A stretch of DNA of 6,751 nucleotides from an uncultured Collinsella sp. Its GTDB lineage: Bacteria; Actinomycetota; Coriobacteriia; Coriobacteriales; Coriobacteriaceae. Each line of letters begins with the position of its first letter. Position 1 is the first letter of the stretch. The notes below the pieces were generated by a model. The model did not search any database. It had not been told where the DNA came from and saw only the letters and a program-made list of their open reading frames with translations. The stretch lies in NCBI GenBank assembly GCA_900557505.1, contig USTC01000063.1, forward strand, positions 1 to 6,751, in the 5' to 3' direction. This document shows positions 1 to 5,177 of the stretch, piece after piece. Both the position numbers and the translations under genes were made by a program.

Positions 1-1
1 T

Positions 2-1297
2 CAGGTGCGCGTGACCAAGGACGGGTATGAGGAGGCGCGTTCGGCTTGGCTGCGCGTGCCGCCGATTCAGACTGAGGTGAACATTGGCTTGGTGTCGACG
101 GCGGCGCCCGAGGTGGCTTCGGTCCATGCCTATACCGATTGCGTCGAGGTTGAGTTTGCGCAGTATATGGATGCGAGTGACGATACCCTGGCCGCATTGT
201 GTGCGCAGGGCTTGGGCGACGTGACGTATGCGTGGCTCGACAAGCAGGACGATCCCAATGGCAAGCCGCTGTCACGCGTGCTGCGTATTCGCTATGCCGA
301 TGCGCGTGAGGCGGGCTCGACGGTGGCGTTTGAGCTCGACGGTGCTCGCAACTACGCCGGCACGGCCATGGCGCGCTGGGCAAGTGGCGAGCTTGTCGTG
401 GGCGTTCGTGCCGACAAACTCAAACTCAACGTGGAGCAGGCCGTGACCATGCTTGATGGCAGTGACTTTGAGCTGGTGGCGCACGTGACCGATAAGGCGG
501 GCAAGCCGTTTGCGGGCGCCAAGGTTAGTGTTGGGCTGGAGTCCTCGGCTATCTGCTCTGTCGATACCACCCAGGCCGTGACGGGCGAGGACGGTGCGGC
601 GACGTTTGTGCTGCATGGTGCTCTGCCCGGTTTGACGACGTTGACGGCGGCGGTGGGCGGCACGGCGCTGTCCAAGCAGGTCGACGTTCGCGTGTCTGCC
701 GAGGCAGTGCGACCGGCGCGACCGGTGGCGACGATTGGTGCGACGACGTTTGGTGCATGGTCGCCCAAGGAGAACTACATTACGGTGCCCAAGGGCACGA
801 AGCTGGAGCTTTCTGCCGAGGATGGCGCGACGATTTGGTACACCACCAACGACACCTGCCCCTGCCGTGACGAAGGCCGTGTAAAGTACACCGAGCTCAT
901 TGCGCTCGATAGCAACATATATGTGCGCATTGCGGCACAGCGCCCTGGCATGTCGTACAGCGAGTATTCCGAGCGTCTGAACATTACGATTACGGTGACC
1001 GATGAGGCGGCGCCTGATCCGACGCCCGATCCGGACCCGACGCCTGGCGACGGCGATCAGGGCGGCGGTGCGGATGGCTCTGGCGGCACCGGGGTACCTG
1101 CGGGCGGTTCGACTTCGACGACGACCACGGTGACGACGAACAAGTCCAAGGGTAAGGGCGAGAACGACAAGAAGTCCGGCGGCACGGAGCTCGCCAGCAC
1201 GGGTGACTCCACCGCGATGACGGTCGCCGCCTTGGGCATCGCCGGCGCAACCGTTGCCGCGGCCGGCATCGCCGCGACCAAGCGTCGCAAGCGCTAG
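2..1297 (+). CDS. Sortase-anchored multidomain surface protein, C-terminal part (5' end outside window)
   Basis: This is the C-terminal 431 or so residues of a secreted cell-wall protein. The reading frame is open to the window edge, so the GTG at 5 is probably an internal valine. Numbering from that GTG, residues 23-137 look like an Ig-like beta domain. Residues 138-230 resemble a Big_1-type bacterial Ig domain (VTDKAGKPFAGAKVSV, then TGEDGAATF). Residues 238-330 match the chitobiase/hexosaminidase C-terminal (CHB_HEX_C, Fn3-associated) pattern, with GATIWYTTNDTCPC, then KYTELIAL, then VRIAAQ. Residues 337-395 form a Pro/Asp-, Gly- and Thr/Lys-rich stalk. The end is a cell-wall sorting signal: LASTG at 396-400, a hydrophobic segment at about 404-424 and a basic tail KRRKR. 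LAxTG signals are typical of class E sortases in high-GC Gram-positives. The ligand is unknown; adhesion or glycan binding is inference only. The odd CPC motif at 285-287 could form a disulfide. Confidence 0.86.
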   Translation, partial: QVRVTKDGYEEARSAWLRVPPIQTEVNIGLVSTAAPEVASVHAYTDCVEVEFAQYMDASDDTLAALCAQGLGDVTYAWLDKQDDPNGKPLSRVLRIRYADAREAGSTVAFELDGARNYAGTAMARWASGELVVGVRADKLKLNVEQAVTMLDGSDFELVAHVTDKAGKPFAGAKVSVGLESSAICSVDTTQAVTGEDGAATFVLHGALPGLTTLTAAVGGTALSKQVDVRVSAEAVRPARPVATIGATTFGAWSPKENYITVPKGTKLELSAEDGATIWYTTNDTCPCRDEGRVKYTELIALDSNIYVRIAAQRPGMSYSEYSERLNITITVTDEAAPDPTPDPDPTPGDGDQGGGADGSGGTGVPAGGSTSTTTTVTTNKSKGKGENDKKSGGTELASTGDSTAMTVAALGIAGATVAAAGIAATKRRKR

Positions 1298-1333
1298 GTT
1301 TTGGTGGCAGCGCCCGTCCTCGGCTTTATCAAG

Positions 1334-1551
1334 ATCTCAATCTGTAACACCTGGCTGCCCAAAACGGCCCTAGATGTTACAGATTTAGATGAACCGAATG
1401 GCCGCTAACCTAACGTCTTGATCTGTAACACGTAGCGGGGAATTTGGTCTCTAACTGTTACAGATTGAGATGAACGGGCGGATGTTCGCACAATATCTTG
1501 ATCTGTAACAACTACGAGGCTCAACAGGTCCTAACTGTTACAGATCGAGAC
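1334..1551. repeat. Array of six 16-nt elements in alternating orientation, ~40 bp period (three inverted-repeat units)
   Basis: Six copies of RTCTNRATCTGTAACA lie at 1334-1349 (+), 1375-1390 (-), 1415-1430 (+), 1456-1471 (-), 1495-1510 (+) and 1536-1551 (-). The core ATCTGTAACA is identical in all six, and the outer 6 nt vary slightly. Start-to-start distances are 41, 40, 41, 39 and 41 bp. Within each +/- pair the intervening segment is exactly 25 nt (1350-1374, 1431-1455, 1511-1535). The segments between pairs are 24 and 23 nt. The intervening sequences differ, except that several carry CTAAC next to a right arm. Paired arms match at 15, 13 and 14 of 16 positions, so each pair could form an RNA or cruciform hairpin with a 25-nt loop. 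The regular spacing also suits a row of protein-binding sites on one DNA face. Function is unknown. The repeats are seen directly in the sequence; any role is inference. Confidence 0.9.
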
Positions 1552-1568
1552 AAAACGACCGACCAGGC

Positions 1569-1613
1569 CCCAAACCACCACAAAGGTGCCTGTCCCCTTT
1601 GTGGTGGTTTGGG
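1569..1613. repeat. Perfect 18-bp inverted repeat (REP-like hairpin) with GGGACAGG motif
   Basis: The arms at 1569-1586 (cccaaaccaccacaaagg) and 1596-1613 are perfect reverse complements around a 9-nt loop, tgcctgtcc. No T-tract follows on either strand, so it is not a good intrinsic terminator by itself. It could still add to the adjacent terminator. On the - strand the loop region reads GGGGACAGGCACC. From memory, similar GGGACAGG-type motifs recur in intergenic repeats of several phyla, sometimes near IS200/RAYT-type transposases; I could not check this. A related octamer occurs in the element downstream of pth. Confidence 0.75.
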
Positions 1614-1625
1614 CGGCCGGCATAG

Positions 1626-1663
1626 AAAAAGTCCCCGCCGGGCGTGTGCTCGACGGGGACTTT
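1626..1663 (-). terminator. Rho-independent terminator of the nfnA-nfnB operon
   Basis: Positions 1628-1637 (aaagtccccg) pair with 1654-1663 (cggggacttt), and further pairs extend inward past one mismatch. Read on the - strand the hairpin is followed by TTTTTCTAT (1630-1622), a normal U-tract, about 30 nt beyond the nfnB stop. On the + strand the trailing sequence is only TTT then GCCGTTT, so termination of the surface-protein transcript in that direction would be weaker. Confidence 0.85.
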
Positions 1664-1691
1664 GCCGTTTGATGGCTAGCGCTGTGGGTGA

Positions 1692-3101
1692 TTACTCGCC
1701 CAGCAGGCTCTTGGTGATGGAAGCGGCGGCCTTCTTGCCGGCGCCCATCGCCAGAATGACCGTAGCGGCACCGGTGACGATGTCGCCGCCGGCCCAGATG
1801 CGGGGATCGGTGGTCTGGCCGGTCTCCTCGTCAGCGACGATGTAGCCCCACTTGTTGAGCTCCATCTTGCCGCCGATCTTCTTTGCGAAGGGGTTGGCGT
1901 TGGTGCCGATAGCCGAGATCGCGACGTCGCAGGGAATCTCCTCGATGGCGCCCTCGATGGGCACCGGGCGACGACGACCGGACTCGTCGGGCTCGCCGAG
2001 CTCCATCTTCTGGACCTTGACGGCGCACACGGAGCCGTCCTCGCCAGCGACAAACTCGAGCGGGGAGACGAGCGGCAGAACCTCGACGCCCTCGGCCTTG
2101 GCATGGTGCAGCTCGGCGCGACGGCAGGGCATCTCGTCCTCGGTACGACGGTAGGCGATGATGGCGTGCTCGGCGCCCAGACGCTTGGCGGTACGGACGG
2201 CGTCCATAGCCACGTTGCCGCCACCAAAGACGACGACGTTCTTGCCGTGCTTGGTGGGGGTGTCGTACTCGGGGAACTTGTTGGCCTTCATCAGGTTCAC
2301 GCGGGTGAGGTACTCGTTCGCGAAGAAGACGTTGGGCAGGTTCTCGCCGGGGACGTTGAGGAACTTGGGCAGGCCAGCGCCGGTCGCCACGTAGATGGCG
2401 TCGAAGCCCTGCTCGAACAGCTCCTCGGCCGTGGCCATGTTGCCCACGACGGAGTTGTACTCAAACTTGACGCCCATGTCCTCCAGGCCGTCGATCTCGC
2501 GCTTGACGACCGCCTTGGGCAGACGGAACTCGGGGATGCCGTAGACCAGCACGCCGCCGCCGGTGAAGAATGCCTCGAAGACGGTGACGTCAAAGCCGTT
2601 GCGGGCGAGCTCGCCGGCGCAGGTGATGCCGGACGGGCCGGAGCCGACGACGGCAACCTTCTTGCCGTTCTTGGGGGCCATCTTGGGCGTGGAGGCGAGC
2701 TCGGGGCGGTCACCCAGGAAGCGCTCGAGCTGGCCGATGGCCACGGGCTCGGACTTCTTGCCACGGATGCACTTGCCCTCGCACTGGCTCTCCTGCGGGC
2801 AGACGCGGCCGCAGATGGCGGGAAGCATGGAGTCCTCGCGGATGGTATCGAGAGCGCCGCCGAAGTCCTTCGCGCGGATCTGCTCGATAAAGCGGGGAAT
2901 GTTGATGTTGACGGGGCAGCCCTCAACACAGAACGGCTTCTTGCAGTTGAGGCAGCGCTCGGCCTCGGCCAGCGCCATCTCCTCGGTGAAGCCCTTGTCG
3001 ACGGGGCGGAAGTCGCAGGCGCGCTCGGCAGCCGGCTCCTCGTTATCGGGGGTGCGGGGCGACTTCATATCGGCAACGAAACGACCGTTAACTAGTGGCA
3101 T
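1692..3101 (-). CDS. nfnB: NfnAB subunit B: GltA/SudA-type NADPH-binding flavin and Fe-S oxidoreductase
   Basis: This 469-aa protein belongs to the family labelled 'NADPH-dependent glutamate synthase, homotetrameric', related to the GltD small subunit. With nfnA beside it, the better reading is the large subunit of NfnAB, which couples reduced ferredoxin plus NADH to reduction of two NADP+ by flavin-based bifurcation or confurcation in the cytoplasm. Eight cysteines for two [4Fe-4S] clusters are visible: C50, C53, C58, C62 and C97, C101, C107, C111. The FAD Rossmann motif GSGPSG is at 153-158, with E176 at the following strand end. The NADPH Rossmann motif FGGGNVAMD is at 292-300. YRRTEDEMP (317-325) carries the arginines expected to bind the 2'-phosphate. 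The C-terminal FAD motif WAGGD is at 436-440. Length and domain order are normal. The ATG at 3101 lies inside the end of nfnA (10-bp overlap), with a GAGGAAAAGAG stretch upstream, so translational coupling is likely. No glutamine amidotransferase or glutamate synthase large subunit is nearby. Confidence 0.93.
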   Translation of the reverse strand: MPLVNGRFVADMKSPRTPDNEEPAAERACDFRPVDKGFTEEMALAEAERCLNCKKPFCVEGCPVNINIPRFIEQIRAKDFGGALDTIREDSMLPAICGRVCPQESQCEGKCIRGKKSEPVAIGQLERFLGDRPELASTPKMAPKNGKKVAVVGSGPSGITCAGELARNGFDVTVFEAFFTGGGVLVYGIPEFRLPKAVVKREIDGLEDMGVKFEYNSVVGNMATAEELFEQGFDAIYVATGAGLPKFLNVPGENLPNVFFANEYLTRVNLMKANKFPEYDTPTKHGKNVVVFGGGNVAMDAVRTAKRLGAEHAIIAYRRTEDEMPCRRAELHHAKAEGVEVLPLVSPLEFVAGEDGSVCAVKVQKMELGEPDESGRRRPVPIEGAIEEIPCDVAISAIGTNANPFAKKIGGKMELNKWGYIVADEETGQTTDPRIWAGGDIVTGAATVILAMGAGKKAAASITKSLLGE

Positions 3102-3931
3102 GCGCAGCTCTTTTCCTCATAGGCCTTGAGGGACTCGCCCTCTTCGGAACGGTAAGCGGCCTGGCGGGCACGAAGGTCATCCCAGTCGACCAGGGTGGCA
3201 TCGAAGTCGGGGCCGTCGACGCAAGCGAACTTGGTCACGCCGCCCACCTCGACGCGGCAGCAGCCGCACATACCGGTGCCGTCAACCATGATGGGGTTGA
3301 GCGACGCGGTGATGGGGGTGTCGTACTTCTGGGCGGTGAGGGTCGAGAACTTCATCATCGGAACAGGGCCGACGCAGAAGACCTGGCTCACGGCCTTGTC
3401 CTGCAGCAGGCGCTCCAGCGGAGCGGTGACAACGCCCTGCTCGCCGTAGGAGCCGTCGTCAGTGGTGATGTGGATGTGGTCCTCGTCGAGGAGCTCGCGG
3501 AACTGGTCCTCCATGAGCAGGAGGTCCTTGGTGCGGGCGCCCATGATGGCGTGCACCTCATGACCGGTCTCGACCAGGTGCTTGGCGACCGGGAAGGCAA
3601 TTGCCAGGCCGACGCCGCCGCCAATGACGGCGCAGGGGCCCTCGGCCATCTCGGTGGGAACGCCCAGCGGGCCCACGACGTCGCGCAGCGACTCGCCAGC
3701 CTCGTAGGTGGACAGCATCTCGGTGGTCTTGCCGATCACCATGAAGATGAACTCGACCCAGCCTTCGTCACCGTTCCAGCCGGCCAGGGTAAACGGGACA
3801 CGCTCGCCCGTCTCGTTGGCGCGAACCATGAGGAACTGTCCAGCGTGCGCATGCTTGGCGATTGCAGGCGCCTCGATGCGGAACTTGAACACCTTCTCCG
3901 AGAACTGCGTCTTCTCCAGGATCTTATACAT
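3092..3931 (-). CDS. nfnA: NfnAB subunit A: ferredoxin-NADP reductase-like FAD/NAD-binding protein with [2Fe-2S] cluster
   Basis: This 279-aa protein is of the SudB/PyrK-like ferredoxin-NADP+ reductase family and is the NAD(H)-binding partner of NfnB. The FAD-binding barrel covers residues 1-95, with RVPFT at 44-48. The NAD-binding domain follows, with GGGVG at 104-108 and CVGPVPMM at 186-193. The C-terminal cluster-binding region reads D217-x4-C222-x2-C225-x11-C237. PyrK has Cys at the first of these positions, whereas Asp plus three Cys is the arrangement known for NfnA-type proteins, which supports NfnA over dihydroorotate dehydrogenase. No pyrD is adjacent. C224 is an extra cysteine, and the protein ends in a CxC (C276, C278) encoded next to the nfnB start. 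The ATG at 3931 has a purine-rich RBS, GAGAGGGG, 4 nt upstream. It is the first gene of the operon, behind a putative promoter at about 4040. Confidence 0.92.
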   Translation of the reverse strand: MYKILEKTQFSEKVFKFRIEAPAIAKHAHAGQFLMVRANETGERVPFTLAGWNGDEGWVEFIFMVIGKTTEMLSTYEAGESLRDVVGPLGVPTEMAEGPCAVIGGGVGLAIAFPVAKHLVETGHEVHAIMGARTKDLLLMEDQFRELLDEDHIHITTDDGSYGEQGVVTAPLERLLQDKAVSQVFCVGPVPMMKFSTLTAQKYDTPITASLNPIMVDGTGMCGCCRVEVGGVTKFACVDGPDFDATLVDWDDLRARQAAYRSEEGESLKAYEEKSCACH

Positions 3932-3949
3932 AGAACCCCTCTCTTGTTA

Positions 3950-4030
3950 GGGCTGCCGAACCGTGCCTCCACGGAAATGGACGGTAGCCCGAATAAAACC
4001 GTACGTGCACAGGCGTTGTGCAGACATACG
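3950..4030 (-). promoter_or_regulatory. Structured 5' leader of nfnA-nfnB
   Basis: Between the putative start of transcription (~4030) and nfnA lie two stem-loops. The first (4000-4030) pairs cgtacg/catacg and tgcaca/tgtgca around a 5-nt loop with a 2-nt bulge, and would sit at the very 5' end of the RNA. The second (3950-3990) pairs gggct/agccc and then accgt/acggt, with a 5-nt bulge at 3955-3959. The second ends shortly before the RBS. I do not recognise a riboswitch class. The structures may simply stabilise the mRNA or may control translation. Confidence 0.4.
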
Positions 4031-4036
4031 GTGCAA

Positions 4037-4042
4037 ATTATA
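4037..4042 (-). promoter_or_regulatory. Putative -10 box of the nfn operon promoter
   Basis: The - strand reads GGGTATAATTTG here, a perfect TATAAT. A 17-bp spacer would put the -35 at 4060-4065 (CGTAAG), a poor match, so an activator may be needed. A perfect 8-bp palindrome, gacatgtc (4051-4058), sits in the spacer and could be an operator half or chance. The predicted 5' leader is about 100 nt. Confidence 0.5.
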
Positions 4043-4105
4043 CCCTCATGGACATGTCACTTACGTGTGTCTTCGGCGGTTGGGAGCAGGGTTTATCCAC
4101 TTCGG

Positions 4106-4303
4106 CCTACCAAACAGGGGCAGGTTTATTTTGGTCAGTTTTATCGGGTAAAACGGCAAAGGGGGCCGGCCTCGGGTTGTGATGAGGCCGGCCCCCTTTG
4201 GGGTGCTATGTGCGTATGGCGGCGCGCGGTTTATTGCGATGCCGCAACTGGGGCGTTTCCGCAGGTAAAACCTGACAAAATAAACCTGTCCCTAAATGGT
4301 AGG
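4106..4303. repeat. 198-bp inverted-repeat element (MITE/REP-like) downstream of pth
   Basis: The outer ends, 4106-4133 and 4276-4303, match as inverted repeats at 24 of 28 positions. They include a perfect 13-nt core, caggtttattttg (4121-4133) against caaaataaacctg (4276-4288). Weaker similarity continues inward to about 4152 and 4256 with small indels. The element begins 2 nt beyond the pth stop codon and encloses the 4157-4200 hairpin. The right end also has a small palindrome, caggtaaaacctg (4262-4274). The - strand reads AGGGACAGG, sharing an octamer with the hairpin at 1569-1613. No ORF or clear target-site duplication is seen. A non-autonomous mobile element or a composite terminator region are both possible. 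Confidence 0.6.
4157..4200 (-). terminator. Strong hairpin, likely terminator of pth
   Basis: Positions 4157-4173 (caaagggggccggcctc) and 4184-4200 form a perfect 17-bp GC-rich stem with a 10-nt loop, about 105 nt past the pth stop. On the - strand the stem is followed by CCGTTTTACC, an imperfect U-tract. On the + strand no T-run follows. It is the only good terminator candidate between pth and the nfn promoter. Confidence 0.6.
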
Positions 4304-4305
4304 TT

Positions 4306-4935
4306 TTAGTGCTTGCCGTTGGCGGAGGCGGCGCCGTTGACGTGGTCGCGGGCATAGATCACGCCGTGCACGATGGCGAGACCCGCGGCGTCTGCGGCGC
4401 GGGCGCAGGTGTCCTGGAAGTCCTCGGCCTCGCGGGCGCGTAGCTGCTTGAGCACGTAGTCGGCGACGGCCATCTTGCCGGGAGGGTTGCCGATGCCGGT
4501 GCGGATGCGGCTGAAGTCGCGGCTGCCCATCTTGTCGATGATGGAACGCAGGCCGTTGTGGCCAGCATGGCCACCGCCCACCTTAACACGCACGTCGCCG
4601 GCGGGAATATCGAGCTCGTCGTGGATTACGAGCAGCTCCTCGGCCTTGATTTTGTACTCGCGGCAGAGCTTGGAGATGGGACCGCCTGAGGTATTCATGT
4701 ACGACTGCGGTTTGACCAGCACAATCTGGCGCTTGCCGCTCTCTTCCTCGGGATCGTTGATGTTGATGAGCGCGACCTCGGCGCCTGCCTGGTTTTTCCA
4801 GTACGTGACACCGGCCTGACGGGCCAGCTCGTCGATTGCCTTAAAGCCGGCGTTGTGACGGGTCTCGGCATATTCCTCACCCGGGTTGCCAAGCCCGGCA
4901 ACCATGCGAATCTTGAGCGGCTGTGCAGCTGCCAT
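4306..4935 (-). CDS. pth: Peptidyl-tRNA hydrolase
   Basis: This 209-aa cytoplasmic enzyme hydrolyses the ester bond of peptidyl-tRNAs dropped from the ribosome, recycling tRNA. With the start used here, the visible Pth motifs are GLGNPG (N17), RHNAG with the catalytic H27, YMNTSGG (N81), HDELD (D106) and GHNGLRS (N127). All the conserved active-site residues are therefore present. Length is slightly above the usual 190 or so, because of a short alanine-rich start and a tail ending in NGKH. The frame extends upstream to a TTG at 4974, but the ATG at 4935 has a good RBS (AAAGGA, 4941-4946, 5-nt spacer) and leaves the usual few residues before KIRMVAGLGNPG. It follows prs at a 242-bp distance, consistent with the common glmU-prs-pth cluster. 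I saw no convincing promoter of its own, so it may be read through from prs. Confidence 0.95.
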   Translation of the reverse strand: MAAAQPLKIRMVAGLGNPGEEYAETRHNAGFKAIDELARQAGVTYWKNQAGAEVALININDPEEESGKRQIVLVKPQSYMNTSGGPISKLCREYKIKAEELLVIHDELDIPAGDVRVKVGGGHAGHNGLRSIIDKMGSRDFSRIRTGIGNPPGKMAVADYVLKQLRAREAEDFQDTCARAADAAGLAIVHGVIYARDHVNGAASANGKH

Positions 4936-4940
4936 ATGCT

Positions 4941-4946
4941 TCCTTT
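4941..4946 (-). promoter_or_regulatory. Ribosome binding site fixing the pth start
   Basis: The - strand reads AAAGGA, then AGCAT, then ATG at 4935. This favours the ATG over the upstream in-frame TTG at 4974, which has no comparable site. Confidence 0.75.
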
Positions 4947-5049
4947 CGTTACACAAAAGTTCAATCAACGACAAAGGCTACCACGCCCGCCGAAGGCGAG
5001 GAAAGGTTGCAGCAAAGTCATTTCAGAAAACAGCTGCCCCGAGACAGCA

Positions 5050-5154
5050 GGAAGCCCCGGACACGCCGGGAGGGGTTATCAAAGCGAACATCCCGCAGCC
5101 GCAAAGCGGCGAGGACGTTCGCGTGATAACCCCGCAAGCGTGTCCGGGGCTTCC
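5050..5154. repeat. 105-bp imperfect palindrome between prs and pth
   Basis: The arms pair in blocks: 5050-5066 with 5138-5154 (17 bp, perfect), 5072-5081 with 5124-5133 (ggggttatca, 10 bp, perfect), and 5084-5089 with 5117-5122 (gcgaac). A tip ccgc-aaa-gcgg lies at 5099-5109. Short internal bulges separate the blocks. The folded form is one long stem of about 45 bp. No U-tract directly follows on the - strand, so it is not a classic intrinsic terminator, though it could slow polymerase or protect the prs mRNA 3' end. It looks like a REP/BIME- or MITE-type intergenic element. It begins 23 nt beyond the prs stop codon. Confidence 0.8.
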
Positions 5155-5177
5155 GGAGGGATGCGAGGGTCGAGCGA

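Noticed and set aside
2..1297. Treating the GTG at 5 as the true start of the surface protein
   Set aside because: The frame is open to the window edge, there is no RBS or signal peptide, and the protein begins inside a domain.
1298..1333. Intrinsic terminator directly after the surface-protein gene
   Set aside because: No stem followed by a T-run is found here. Termination probably relies on downstream palindromes or another mechanism.
1334..1551. CRISPR array reading of the 16-nt repeats
   Set aside because: Repeats alternate in orientation, are only 16 nt, spacers are 23-25 nt and partly alike, and no cas gene is present.
1498..1845. Open frame of 115 codons on the + strand
   Set aside because: It runs through the repeat array, the hairpin, the terminator and the antisense of nfnB, has no RBS and resembles no family.
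2103..3095. 330-codon open frame on the + strand antisense to nfnB
   Set aside because: It mirrors a clear Fe-S flavoprotein gene. GC-rich codon bias opens the opposite frame, and the translation is low-complexity Gly/Ala/Val/Asp-rich with no motifs.
3095..4309. 404-codon open frame on the + strand antisense to nfnA and the intergenic region
   Set aside because: It crosses the nfn promoter and both repeat ends, and its translation is a compositional shadow of nfnA.
4936..4974. N-terminal extension of Pth from a TTG at 4974
   Set aside because: The extra residues (MSLIELLCNERKH) are not part of Pth, and the ATG at 4935 has a proper ribosome binding site within this stretch.
4936..5049. Separate promoter for pth
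   Set aside because: The best -10-like string (TAGCCT on the - strand) and its -35 are both poor, so it was not called.
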